In this document: positions 54,973 through 64,000 of the stretch, in pieces
Numbering within the stretch: position 1 is the stretch's first letter
Layout of the letters: each line of letters begins with the position of its first letter
Source: Gracilaria domingensis
Lineage: Eukaryota > Rhodophyta > Florideophyceae > Gracilariales > Gracilariaceae
NCBI GenBank assembly: GCA_022539475.1
Contig: VCMS01000118.1
Location: 1-64,000, forward strand
Direction: 5' to 3'
Length of the DNA stretch: 64,000 nucleotides
Translations under genes and position numbers: made by a program
The notes under the pieces: model-generated
Seen by the model: only the letters and a program-made list of their open reading frames with translations
Told to the model about the DNA's origin: nothing
Databases searched by the model: none

Positions 54973-55935
54973 ATGCGAATTATGCTGCCTGCCGTGCTTG
55001 TATCTCTTGTACTGGTACACAATATGGTCCCTGCTCTCGCCGCTGGAGGAATTTTGGCCAGATGTTTCAAGGACAAAGATTGTGCTAAGGGACTGAAGTG
55101 CCGAGGAACCTCTAATGTTTTCTCTGATGTAGTCTGCAATGAGAAGGATTCGTACTGCGCATGTGCTCCCCTGCAATTATCAGAAATGTTATGCACCGTT
55201 CAGAGTTCATGTAACCGCTTCGAAACTTGCACTGCAGTCCCTCCCAGTCTTGTGGAGCAGTTGTTACCGCAAGCCCTTTCCCTTAATTTGAAGATCTGCC
55301 TAGATAAGTCTCAGACCCGTTTTGTACAATCGCCCAAAACGTGTGCAAGAAACTCTCAGTGTTCGGGAATGGGTGCACAATGTGTTGGGCTTCTGGAATT
55401 ATCGTTGTGTGTTTCTTCTTCAGTTCCTCGACGAGGGTCAAACAAAGACCAAGACTCATCATTAGAAGTGTCACCTACTCCCTCTCCAGAGTTCACAGAG
55501 CCTAGTTTCACCGTACAAAATGATACAATACCGCAAGTGACGCCTTTTCCAAATCAGTCATCGGACCCAGGGTCAGCTGCGGAGGAGAATCTGGGCACAA
55601 ATACGTGCATTGCATCCAAGCTTCTTGATCATATGAGTCCAGAGCTTCTTCTCTACAAAAACTCGTTGAAGGCACACGTATTGTGTGATGTCGATGGAAG
55701 CTGCGCAACGCCTGGACATATTCTCGTGTACCAAGGTCGATCAATGATGATGAGTTCCTACTGCTCGCATGTCGAATGCAAGAGAAGGGTTATGTATGTC
55801 AACAGTCCACGGTACAAACGAAAACTACGAATTCCCTCCAAGACAAAGCATTTGGAGTTCACTGCATTTTCCGCTCGATATGGCACAAAACTGGAAGAGA
55901 GACTTATGCAAACCGCGGTGAGAATTGGGCTATAA
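54973..55935 (+). CDS. secreted Cys-rich protein, 320 aa
   Basis: The plus-strand frame from an ATG at 54973 to a TAA begins with a clear signal peptide (residues 1-24, MRIMLPAVLVSLVLVHNMVP with ALAAG as cleavage region). Residues 30-140 carry two Cys-rich modules with spaced single Cys (about 12 in all). A Ser/Pro/Thr-rich linker with N-glycosylation sequons (NDT, NQS) follows. A C-terminal module (residues 210-300) holds five more Cys and the sequence CDVDGSCATPGHILVYQGRS. The protein is likely extracellular or cell-wall associated. I recall no named family with certainty; it may be lineage-restricted. It appears intact and intronless. Confidence 0.7.
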   Translation: MRIMLPAVLVSLVLVHNMVPALAAGGILARCFKDKDCAKGLKCRGTSNVFSDVVCNEKDSYCACAPLQLSEMLCTVQSSCNRFETCTAVPPSLVEQLLPQALSLNLKICLDKSQTRFVQSPKTCARNSQCSGMGAQCVGLLELSLCVSSSVPRRGSNKDQDSSLEVSPTPSPEFTEPSFTVQNDTIPQVTPFPNQSSDPGSAAEENLGTNTCIASKLLDHMSPELLLYKNSLKAHVLCDVDGSCATPGHILVYQGRSMMMSSYCSHVECKRRVMYVNSPRYKRKLRIPSKTKHLEFTAFSARYGTKLEERLMQTAVRIGL

Positions 55936-56690
55936 TCTATTGCCCTACTGCATGTACACTAAAATACGATCTACGTCCAAGGACTGGGTCATCTTCATAA
56001 CTTTGTGTTCTAGAGAAAGACCTAGTGAGAGCGAGAAGAAGGCGATATTCCAAAGGAGGAACACTCCTCACTACGGACCAAATCTGTGACAAAGCGCCAA
56101 TGCGAAGGAAGCCGATCCGAAGCAGGTGGAGCGTAGGAGTGGCGATGAAGAAGAAGTGGAGGACGCTGCGAGAGAAGAAGCCGAAACACAAGATCCTCTT
56201 ACAACGGTTTTCATGTCAAAACTCCCCGATCCGCGGGGCTCGTGCTACGGCGTGAAGCGCGCTCGAAAGCCTCGAAAGCTTGGAGGGAGTGCCGGAGACG
56301 AAGCAGATTGGCTCCACACTTTTGACGAGACACACCAGCTAGCCGTGATTCGAGAAGCCGGCTACTCAAGCTTCGGCAATCGACAGCAAGGCGGCGGTTC
56401 GAAGCGACACGCGTTCGACACGCGTTGGACGCGTGTCGACACGCGCTGTGACACGTCATTCGTCGATGACCATCCGACAGCAACGCGATGGTGACGCCTC
56501 ATCAGACCGAGTTTCGCACACGTTGATATCGTCTACCGACGGTACCGAAGGTAGACAGAAGGTCACCTCCGAGCCTCTGCAAAACTGAAGCATGATTTCT
56601 GGATCAGTAACAGCTGAGCAAGCACAGACTTCATCGCTTTCTCCGCAGGTCAACCTAATCTCTGTGATTTTCTCATCTCGATCAAGTGTG
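55936..56690. other. no gene recognised; palindromic run at 56405-56455
   Basis: A plus-strand frame across 56126-56494 is charged and protein-like but has no ATG start or family. At 56416-56438 CGACACGCGT-TGG-ACGCGTGTCG is a perfect inverted repeat embedded in further GACACGCG copies. Confidence 0.4.
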
Positions 56691-56694
56691 GCTA

Positions 56695-57877
56695 TCAACG
56701 TCGATCGCGGCCAGTGACTGCTCTCGAAACACCTGCAGCTCCTCGTTCACCGCACGATCGAACAAATCCGGATATGCGAGTCGCACTCTGTGCGCAAGGA
56801 GCGCAACCTCGCCACCGAGCAGCTTCTCTATTTTGAGCAGCTGCCCCCGCTCTCGATTTCGCCAGCTTAATCCAAAGCGGCGATTGCCCATCTTGTTCGT
56901 CCACTTCTTCTGAGAAGAGGAGGGGCTCCTAGCCGCAGCAAGGTCAAGTGTGACCAAAGTAGCTCGCGAAGCATCTTATGAACGGCTCACGGAACACCAC
57001 GGCCATCCGAATCGATAAACAACCACTCTGCTGGGCTTCATGTCCCACATTTCTCGTCCGCAATAAAGAGCAAGCATGTAACCACCAGCGTTGCAACCCA
57101 TGCCACGCTGATGGCTATGTAATGCCGCACCAGCAATCTCGCCTCGTAGAATTGCCAATCGTACTGCTGTATGACTATGCTCCATTCTCCCCATATCAGT
57201 ATTCCCAACGCGCAAACTCTCAGCGGAACTTGCAAGTCGCACCAGAAAGGTAGAGGTCGAAAACAACTAAGGCAGCTACGTGATGTGTGCCCTTCTTCAT
57301 TGAAGCAGAGCGAGGAGTTCGCGGGAGGATTACGGAGAAGGGCTGATTGGCGATGGATCTTCACGGAACCAGATGTACCGCCAAAGTGGTGGATGCTTTG
57401 GTTCGGGAGAAACAGCTTGGCATTAGTACGAAGCTTCCAGTGCTAGCGGCGTGGAAGGAAACAACGTGAGAAAGTTCGAAGCGGGTGCATTCAGCAACGA
57501 GCATGCCTGCGTCTGCGTTCATCTGCAGCTGCTTCACATAATCGCTTCGAAAACAAAGAACAACCCAGTTTGAAGTGATATGCGGCCGCCAATATGCAAC
57601 ACTGCGCAAGCCATGGGTGCTCGGGCAGAAGATATTTCATCACGTCGAAACACTGTTTCGAGGCGAACACTATGAACGCGAAGAGTGCGACAACCACAAG
57701 ATTGAAGAAGTCATCCACGATGGCGTCACCCAACGGGTGCCACAGATGGACCGGATTTGGATAAGCTACGCGCTTCCACGGTGGGAACGGCGTTCTTACC
57801 GCGTGGCGGTACCCTGTGACGCGCAGGGAGATTGAAGACGGACCCCTGTCAATGACGAAATACTTGGTATTGCCCAT
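56695..57877 (-). pseudogene. multi-pass membrane protein, paralogue A, decayed
   Basis: Minus-strand pieces in shifting frames follow one another: ATG at 57877 (MGNTKYFVIDRGPSSISLRV), helix FFNLVVVALFAFIVFAS, YLLPEHPWLAQCCILAAAY, then KQLQMNADAGMLVAECTRFE, CALGILIWGEWSIVI, YIAISVAWVATLVVTCLLF, REMWDMKPSRVVVYRFGW and VTLDLAAAR...LLKIEKLLGGEV, ending near 56695. All pieces have counterparts in the same order in paralogue B. At least four hydrophobic helices were present. Several frame breaks make it a pseudogene unless many unseen introns exist. The family is not recognised. Confidence 0.5.
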
Positions 57878-58530
57878 TGCTGGAACGGCGATTTCCAAGG
57901 GTGGCTCGATGGCAGGGCGGAGCGTGTGCCGGGAGGTGCAGGCACTCGGAGTGAAGCCTGAGGCGCGTTGACTACATGTGAGCTCGGGCTGTGGCGCGAG
58001 CGCACTGGGCGGGAGCTGGAAGCTGTTGGCGACGATTGTCGAGATTGTTTGCAAGGGGCGGGAAAAGGCTAGTGTCAGGCTGGTTGATTGTTGCTAGTCT
58101 AGATTTAATCTGGACCAATGATGGTGGGCGCAGAGCGTCTCCAAGCATGCGAAGGAGCGAGCTCGCGACTTGGGTGTAGCATTCTTCAATGCTTGATGCT
58201 TGTTGGGGAAGAAGCGTGTCGGAGAAGTGAACGGAGTTGGGTAAATTATATCGCGACAGATGAGGAGGGTGAGCTCGAGAAAGGACATGAGTAAGACGAG
58301 AGTGCGCCTCGCCATTCCTTCTTCCGTCAGCATCGCGCTTTTCTGTCATGCAAGCGATATCTAAAAAGTCTACACGTATTGAGCTTTTGGAAATGATGAG
58401 TACACGCGTGCACCTGTTCACATGTACCCGTATTGCGCCGCCATCCTGTCCGGTTGTGATCTCAGAGTCAGAGCTACGCGTTCTCTTCCGCCCCAACTCA
58501 CACCAGTCGCACTTTCTCCGCAAGGTAGGG

Positions 58531-59640
58531 CTACCCCTGGGTACGACGGTACATGGCCTCCCCGCCGAGTAGTTTACCTATTGTGAGCACATTTCGGCCC
58601 TCACCATCACGCCAGCTCAGCCTAAAGCGCCGGCCCCCCCATCTTATTCGTTCCCGACCTAATGGAAGAGCCCAGCATCCGCGCCGCAGCAAGGTCCAGC
58701 GTGACGACGGTTGCGCGGGAAACATCGTACGAACGCCGTCTACAACAGCACGCCCACCCGATTCGATGCCGAACCACTCCCTCGGCCCTCATGCCCCACA
58801 CTTCTCTTCGAAAGTACAGCCCAAGCAGCATCAGACAAGGAACTGCCCACGCGACAGTAACGCCGACGACGTTTCGGAGCAGCTTCGGCTTGAGCGGCAG
58901 CATCACGCGGGGGAGCGACGATGAGAAGCACATCGCCCAGATCAGTAGCCCGAATGCGCAGATTGCCAGTACACATTTCCAGCGCCGTCCCAACTGAACA
59001 CGCCGATAGCACAAAACTGATCCATCGTCCTTTTCCTGGATGTACAGCGACCAGCGCCGTGGGCGTTCACGAAGAAGATCTGATCGGCGTTGAACGTTGA
59101 TAAAGCCAAATGAGCCGCGAAAGCGTTGAATCGCTTGGCTCGGTAGTAAGGTCTTGGCATGGCTGCGAAGCTGCCAGTCTCCCAGAAACGCGTTCAAGTG
59201 TGCCACTGCTTGCTCCACGTCTGAACAGTCCCGCATCGAAGTGATAATGATCGGCGCGTACATCGAGACAACCTCTAGCAGATATGTTTCATCCACAGAT
59301 TCGACAAGGCCGTCGTCGGACCTTCTGACAAAAAATCTCTTCGCGACGTGAAAGAAACAAACGTGAAAGAGGACAAAGCGAGTGCGTCCCGCAACGAGCA
59401 CAGCCTCGATCTGCGTCCATTGGCAAATGCTTCACGTCAAGCCGCAGCCACACATAGCGCCACAGACAAGACAACGCGACTGAGTCGAAGACAGCCGGAA
59501 CCAAAACAAAAACTTGTGCCAGCCATAGCTGTTTAGGAATAACGGATGCGGCCATGGACGAAAACGTTACGCAGAGAGATCAACGAGGGGAGCTTGTCGA
59601 CGACGAGATACTTGGAAAAGCCATTGAAGGTAGCACGCGA
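58531..59640 (-). pseudogene. multi-pass membrane protein, paralogue B, decayed
   Basis: Tandem paralogue of A, same orientation, about 0.7 kb upstream. GFSKYLVVDKLPSLISLR (about 59635-59580) matches GNTKYFVIDRGPSSISLR of A; VIPKQLWLAQVFVLVPAVF, VKHLPMDADRG, the 259-codon frame 59401-58622 (with CVLAICAFGLLIWAMCF, VVGVTVAWAVPCLMLLGLYF, REVWGMRAEGVVRHRIGW, VTLDLAAAR) and LTIGKLLGGEA match in order. The middle part is better preserved than in A and includes about 100 residues (MYAPIIITSMRDCSDVEQAV...) not readable in A. Frame breaks occur near 59400 and 58620. Confidence 0.5.
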
Positions 59641-59748
59641 GGTGGCGAGCTGGGCGTGGGTTTCTTGGACGAGATGGAGACGGAGGCGCGTCGAAGACAT
59701 GCGAGTCCGCCCTGCGCGGCGAGCGCAGTGGCGAGCGGTAAGCCTCTC

Positions 59749-59990
59749 GCGAAGGTAACCTTCGCCCCTTTGATGATGAAAGGGGTACGACGGTAGCCCT
59801 CGTTACCTTTGGTACACTTCAAGAGACGCAGTACCGCCGTGCTCCACGCCTGATCACCACTTGAGTGGCAACGCTGTGCACCACTCGTAAATGTTGTCCA
59901 CGAAGCGACGTGGGTCCGTAGTACCCACGTGCGCGTTTTCAACTGCATTTCAGACGAAATGTACCAAGGGTACCGTCGTACCTAGGGCGC
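59749..59990. repeat. nested short inverted repeats
   Basis: GCGAAGGTAACCTTCGC (59749-59765) is palindromic; CCCCTTT/AAAGGGG pairs across 59766-59785; GGTACGACGGTA (59784-59795) is inverted at 59971-59982; ACGTGGGT/ACCCACGT pairs near 59909-59931. The set lies just outside the Harbinger element and may be an older small inverted-repeat element. Confidence 0.5.
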
Positions 59991-60404
59991 CTTCGGCTAC
60001 CTAAGTTTTCGCAGTGACACATTCCTGTTAAGAAAAAGAAAGGTCTCTCAGACCGTTTCTACATCGGAGCACGAACGCGCAGAACTGGCACACGTGTTCC
60101 TAGACGATAGTTCTAGGTGTTATCCTTCTCGCAGGCGTAATTATGTACACATAGTGGGAACATTCGAAAAACACAAACCACAATTTGCTTCTATGTGAAT
60201 TTGCTGAATTGCGCTTCGACGTCATTCGAAAACTGCTGCACAGTCTCAGTCCAAAAAGAGACAACCACTCTGACTCTTCAAAGCTAGAGACTATTCATCC
60301 TATGCCTGGCTTCCAAACCATGAACTTCTGCTGCTTTCCCACGTCTTTTTGCACGTTGAGAACATTTTCTGCTGTCAAACTTTCTGAACCATTCCTGTAT
60401 TTCT

Positions 60405-61549
60405 ATGGTTTCACAGACGTGCTTTACATTGCTCCTTCTTTTTGAGTTGACGTCTTACCGTCGGTACTACAGAACGATTGGCAAATACGACCGGCGTATT
60501 CGACAAAAAGTAATAGCACTGTCTTACTTCTCCCCTTTTGAGTATCGTTTCGATAGCGGCTGTAACGCTTCACTCATAACTCTTACAGAGGTAGACTTCG
60601 AAACATTCCAACACGTGCTCAAACTATTTGAGCCCCTTTACAACACGTATATTCCGTATTCCCGCAACGGCTATATCAAGGTCAAGAAGATTCAAAATCG
60701 AGGAAAACCGCGATTTTTAAACGCACGATGTGCTTTGGGGTTACTTTTGGCCCACACAAGAACCCGCGGCTCAACAATGTCACTGTCTTTAATATTTGGG
60801 TGTACGTCAGCGGTGATGTCCGTTTTTCTGCGGTTCAGTCGTAGATATTTAATCAAGATATTGAACAGAAACGAGCTGGGTACAGTCCGCATGCCTACTT
60901 CAACGGAACAAGAGTCATACAGAGAAATTATTAATGCGTTCTATCCAAAGCTTGCAGATGTGTAATGTTTTGCAGATTGATCCAAAGTTCTTCTACCGTG
61001 CAGTGGCGATTCATTAAATCAAAACAGATTTTATAATGGATGGTATCATGATCACTACGTCGGTAACGTCCTCGTATTCTCTCCGACTGGATTGGTTATT
61101 GCCTGTGGACTCAATGCGCCGGGATGTGTACATGACTCGACAATTGCGGAGGTCTCGGGTGTGTACGAGAAACTTCGCCAAGGAAATGAGCACCATGGGG
61201 GAGAGTGCGTCATCGATTCTGCTTTTGCCCAAGTACGGCATCAATTTCTGGTAAAGAGCAGCAATCAGAAAGCCTACAACTCCAATACTGCAGCGGAAGC
61301 TGTAGAAGCACGTCAGGCTACCTCATTGCGACAAAACGCAGAATGGAATGGGGCATGCGTGCTTTCAAGTCGAGCTTCCTCCGCGTTAATGATCGAATGA
61401 AATACGAGGAAAACGGAGAACGAGCGTACTTTTTGCGCTCGTTAGTTCTGCTCTTTAATCTAAGAACAAGAGCAGTGGGCCTGAACCAAATAAGGGCCAC
61501 GTTTGTTGCACCCCTTCAGAACAGCGCCAGTAATCTATTTTACACATAA
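60405..61549 (+). pseudogene. Harbinger DDE transposase, copy 2
   Basis: The frame 60405-60965 encodes the N-terminal part (ALGLLLAHTRTRGSTMSLSL). A TAA at 60963-60965 and a TGA inside the first catalytic block (CFAD-stop-SK, where copy 1 has FTDGLK) interrupt it. NGWYHDHYVGNVLVFSPTGL and APGCVHDSTIAEV supply the second Asp. The last part (WGMRAFKSSFLRVNDRMKYE) is one frame over, to 61549. Relative to copy 1 the order and motifs are the same. It would cut element ends if intact; here it is dead. Confidence 0.75.
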
Positions 61550-61576
61550 AGATAAAGTATGCATCAACGTTAATGC

Positions 61577-62689
61577 TTAATGATCACCAGAAGTGTTGTT
61601 CGGTTTGGTAGATCCTGCTTCATAGTGTTTGTGCTGCGCGCCGAATGAAATCACCATAAGTTCTAACAGCCTGTCCTGTCGGGCTGCCTCACGCTCTTCT
61701 CGGGCTCGTTCGCGTGCCTCCCGAGCGATTTCGCGTTGTCGATCCAATTCGCGTTGTTCCCGTCGCCATTTTTGTTCCTCCAACATATTGAGTTGAAAAA
61801 GCTCCATAATGCCTGACGGGCCATCCCTCGTTTTCATTCGCGGTTTTGTGAACGGCATTGAAACGCTCTGCTGTTGGCGGCGTGATGGTAAATTGGAGGG
61901 CACGAATTGCACTTCGTTCTCATCATTAGAAAGCCTTCGTTCCTGAACCTCACTCTGCATCTCTGCTTCTACATCGGTGTGCTCCTCGGCGGTCTGCTGA
62001 TCATCTGCACCTGCAGCAGGAACAGGGCTCGCTTCATGCCCCTCCAGTTCAACGTCCTCATTATCGTTCGAAATTTCCATTCGTTCCCAAAGAGCATGAG
62101 CAACTCGCTTTGCTTTCACTACCTCAGGAGGACATAGCGGTGATCCGGTTGGAACGGGTGTACGGTGCAGATTGTTAAACTTTCTGCGAATAGAATCTGC
62201 AGATCTACCTGTTTCCGGGTATTTCCTACAATGCCGAACCGCCACTGAGTCCCACTCGTTAGGTCCGATCGGCAATATGTCTTCAATGCCCTTTAGAAAA
62301 TGAAGGCATTCAGCGCTGGTGAAACCCAGTCCACGGCGATTCCGTGCGTTGGATCTTGCCCTCGCATTACCATTCGAAACTGTATTGGTTTTGCGCACTC
62401 GATTTGCGGGACTAGGTCGCAAGATGCTGCGCGTGTTACCAGCAGCTCTCACAGGAAGTGTGGTCTGCCGCGTAAGAACCGGCGCAGGAGACTCATGCTC
62501 TGCTTGCGGTGACATATCGCACGGTTGAGCTGGCCTACCGATACAGTCTCGGGACGGAGCGATTGGTGGCGTCGGGCTTATGGCGGGTGGGGAAGTTTGA
62601 ACTTCGTCTTCATCGTCCGGAAACATTTGCGCGGCAGACGGCAACGCAGCCGAGTTCAAGGGTGGAAGCTCCGCCTCGCTGAAATCCAT
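61577..62689 (-). CDS. Harbinger Myb/SANT-like DNA-binding protein, intact
   Basis: An uninterrupted minus-strand frame; I take the ATG at 62689 (MDFSEAEL), 370 aa, since the open codons upstream lack an ATG. After a Pro/Ser-rich N-terminus, residues about 115-205 form the Myb/SANT-like (DUF6818-type) domain: GLGFTSAECLHFLKGIEDIL, GPNEWDSVAVRHCRKYP, SADSIRRKFNNLHRTPVPTG, PLCPPEVVKAKR. An acidic linker and an Arg/Glu-rich coiled coil follow (RREQRELDRQREIAREARER). It is convergent with the transposase, with only 28 bp between stops. In Harbinger elements this partner brings the transposase to the nucleus and to the element ends. Confidence 0.8.
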   Translation of the reverse strand: MDFSEAELPPLNSAALPSAAQMFPDDEDEVQTSPPAISPTPPIAPSRDCIGRPAQPCDMSPQAEHESPAPVLTRQTTLPVRAAGNTRSILRPSPANRVRKTNTVSNGNARARSNARNRRGLGFTSAECLHFLKGIEDILPIGPNEWDSVAVRHCRKYPETGRSADSIRRKFNNLHRTPVPTGSPLCPPEVVKAKRVAHALWERMEISNDNEDVELEGHEASPVPAAGADDQQTAEEHTDVEAEMQSEVQERRLSNDENEVQFVPSNLPSRRQQQSVSMPFTKPRMKTRDGPSGIMELFQLNMLEEQKWRREQRELDRQREIAREARERAREEREAARQDRLLELMVISFGAQHKHYEAGSTKPNNTSGDH

Positions 62690-63053
62690 GGTAGGCCGGC
62701 GAGGTTTGAGAGAACTGCAATCAAACCAATCCTGGGGGCGCACCAATGCGGGGAGGAGTGTAAAGGGGCAGACGGTATTTCTGTGCAAGCCCAGCACTTG
62801 GAGTTCGTAAGCATTGCGGGTAGACTACATCGCACAGAGGGAACTGGCGCGGTCCCATTCGGTGCGAAACGAAACCACACATTCGGTTTTTGAGAGAAGG
62901 CCGACACAAGATGCTCATTTGTTCGGAGCAGCACGCAGCTTCGTCGGTGCTCGAACGGAGAGCAAAACGGACGCGCAATGTCACGTCCGGCATCAAAACG
63001 TGACGTTTTGCTTCACGCAAAATGTGTTTTTCCCATTTTCGAATGTTCCCAGT

Positions 63054-64000
63054 GAGGGGCGTCCTTAACAAGTGTTGACGTTGCGTTCAACGCGATCAAC
63101 GAACCTTGGAAACTGCGGAGGCCGCAGACAAAATTTGATTGGCCGTAGAGCGGCCGCAACGACGCAAAAGTAAATATAGATCTATGACCTTTATAGAAAC
63201 ACAAAAAAACAACAAAACAAACATAGTGGAACACGGACACCATTTCATTGGATCCGAGCCGCGCATTCCAACTTCTCTGCTCAACGTGACTGTCACACTT
63301 CTGGATACCAGGCTTTCGTTCTCAGTTATACTAAATGCTTACTATGTAATTTCTTTATACTAAACCCATATCTTGCATAAAACACAATTTCCATAATGTC
63401 TTCAAATGCAGCGATATTAACAACATGCTTATCAGAGAAACAGTTTTTTTCTAAGTTCATCATTATACTTGTTCTCATAGAGCTTTCCTTATATATAATA
63501 AGTTATCGTGGTCTCAAAGCAACATGCTCCACTTCTTTCAGTACCTACGTTTTGGTAATCAATCATACCTTTTTTCTCAACTATTATTGGGAAATTGCCA
63601 AATGCCAATGCGTATCAACCAAAAAGTCCCAAATAAAATGGTTTAATTTTACATGTAACCTACTAATATTTACAAACCGTATGCACTCTTCGCAACAACG
63701 TTTTACTGTCTCAGCCAATAAAACCACATTTAAGACCCTATCAGGCCGCATGTGGCCTTTGCCAACCAATTGTATCGGTTTGGCGGCTTTAAGGCCCCAT
63801 GCGGCTCCTGGCAGCCAATTGAACGTTTTTCCCGACGACAAGGACCCAATCGTATTCTGTCTGCGGCCTCTTCGATTGTTTTACTTCATTCAGTACCGTC
63901 TATAAGCACCAACGTCATCCTGTTTTTTTGTTATAACACAAGGTGATTGAGACATACATGTCTTCTCTCATTCCGTTTTTCAAAATTTAATTATGTTAGA
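63054..64000. other. no gene recognised; short local duplication
   Basis: AT-rich apart from 63735-63830, where a GGCC-rich motif ending in CCAATTG appears twice about 50 bp apart (GGCCGCATGTGGCC...CCAATTG and GGCCCCATGCGGC...CCAATTG). No supportable coding region up to the window edge. Confidence 0.4.

Larger units (their letters stand above)
60157..63050. mobile_element. complete PIF/Harbinger element, 2,894 bp
   Basis: GGGAACATTCGAAAA at 60157-60171 is matched by its exact reverse complement at 63036-63050. The trinucleotide AGT flanks both ends (60154-60156 and 63051-63053), fitting the 3-bp target duplication of Harbinger elements. The interior holds a DDE transposase (+) and a Myb/SANT-like gene (-) in convergent order, the standard two-gene layout. 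The transposase is broken and the Myb-like gene intact. A palindrome CAAAACGTGACGTTTTG (62994-63010) lies near the right end. Confidence 0.88.

Noticed and set aside
3278-62797. TGA as a reassigned or selenocysteine codon
   Set aside because: Other intact genes end at TGA, the interrupting stops include TAA, and none sits at a known selenocysteine position with a visible SECIS-like element. Nonsense mutation is simpler.
1-64000. tRNA genes, rRNA genes or CRISPR arrays
   Set aside because: I looked for TTCGA-type T-loop contexts and regular spaced repeats by eye and found nothing that folds into a convincing cloverleaf or forms an array. A tRNAscan run would be needed to exclude tRNAs.

Overview
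This is a eukaryotic nuclear window. The evidence is short spliceosomal introns (several starting GTACGT), homologues of eukaryotic proteins (splicing factor SF1/BBP, a Ski2-type RNA helicase, an organelle-type methionyl-tRNA formyltransferase, a CCDC90/DUF1640 protein) and eukaryotic transposons (hAT, PIF/Harbinger, tyrosine-recombinase and DIRS-like reverse-transcribing elements). Intron-poor genes, heavy transposon load and lineage-restricted membrane and secreted proteins would fit a multicellular red alga. That placement is an inference, not shown by any marker here.

Layout. 0-10 kb: an unrecognised 306-aa gene (676-1596, -); an LTR-like remnant (about 2.3 kb); a two-intron gene of unknown function directly followed by a trypsin-like peptidase gene with a nonsense codon (5875-3278, -); a gene fragment (6.5-7.1 kb); a CCDC90/DUF1640 gene (-) whose start region lies in a 92-bp tandem repeat; a decayed Smr-like gene (9.1-9.8 kb). 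10-20 kb: a hAT transposase (10.5-12.9 kb, -), a possible MITE (13.8-14.7 kb), a large basic nuclear-type protein (16.1-18.4 kb, +) and an unrecognised 427-aa gene (-). 20-31 kb: a graveyard of once-cellular genes (F-box, Ski2 helicase, SF1, formyltransferase) mixed with repeats and a divergent GCR1-like/tyrosine-recombinase pair. 32-46 kb: Harbinger copy 1, two oppositely oriented DIRS-like RT/RNase H copies, a tyrosine recombinase, and a gag-like ORF of unknown class. 48-49 kb: a 740-bp hAT-type non-autonomous element with a clean 8-bp target-site duplication. 50-56 kb: two apparently intact genes, a three-pass membrane protein and a secreted Cys-rich protein, with a small acidic ORF between. 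56-60 kb: two decayed tandem paralogues of a multi-pass membrane protein. 60.2-63.1 kb: a complete Harbinger element with 15-bp terminal inverted repeats, a 3-bp target-site duplication, a broken DDE transposase and an intact Myb/SANT-like partner.

The dominant theme is decay. Many homology-supported reading frames stay open apart from one or two isolated stop codons (TGA or TAA), with some frameshifts. The genes that look intact are 676-1596, 4391-5875, 16087-18354, 18501-19784, 50095-51759, 52938-53348, 54973-55935 and 61577-62689, plus CCDC90 if its odd intron is spliced. All coordinates and motifs were read by eye from the sequence; family names rest on motif recognition, not on searches.
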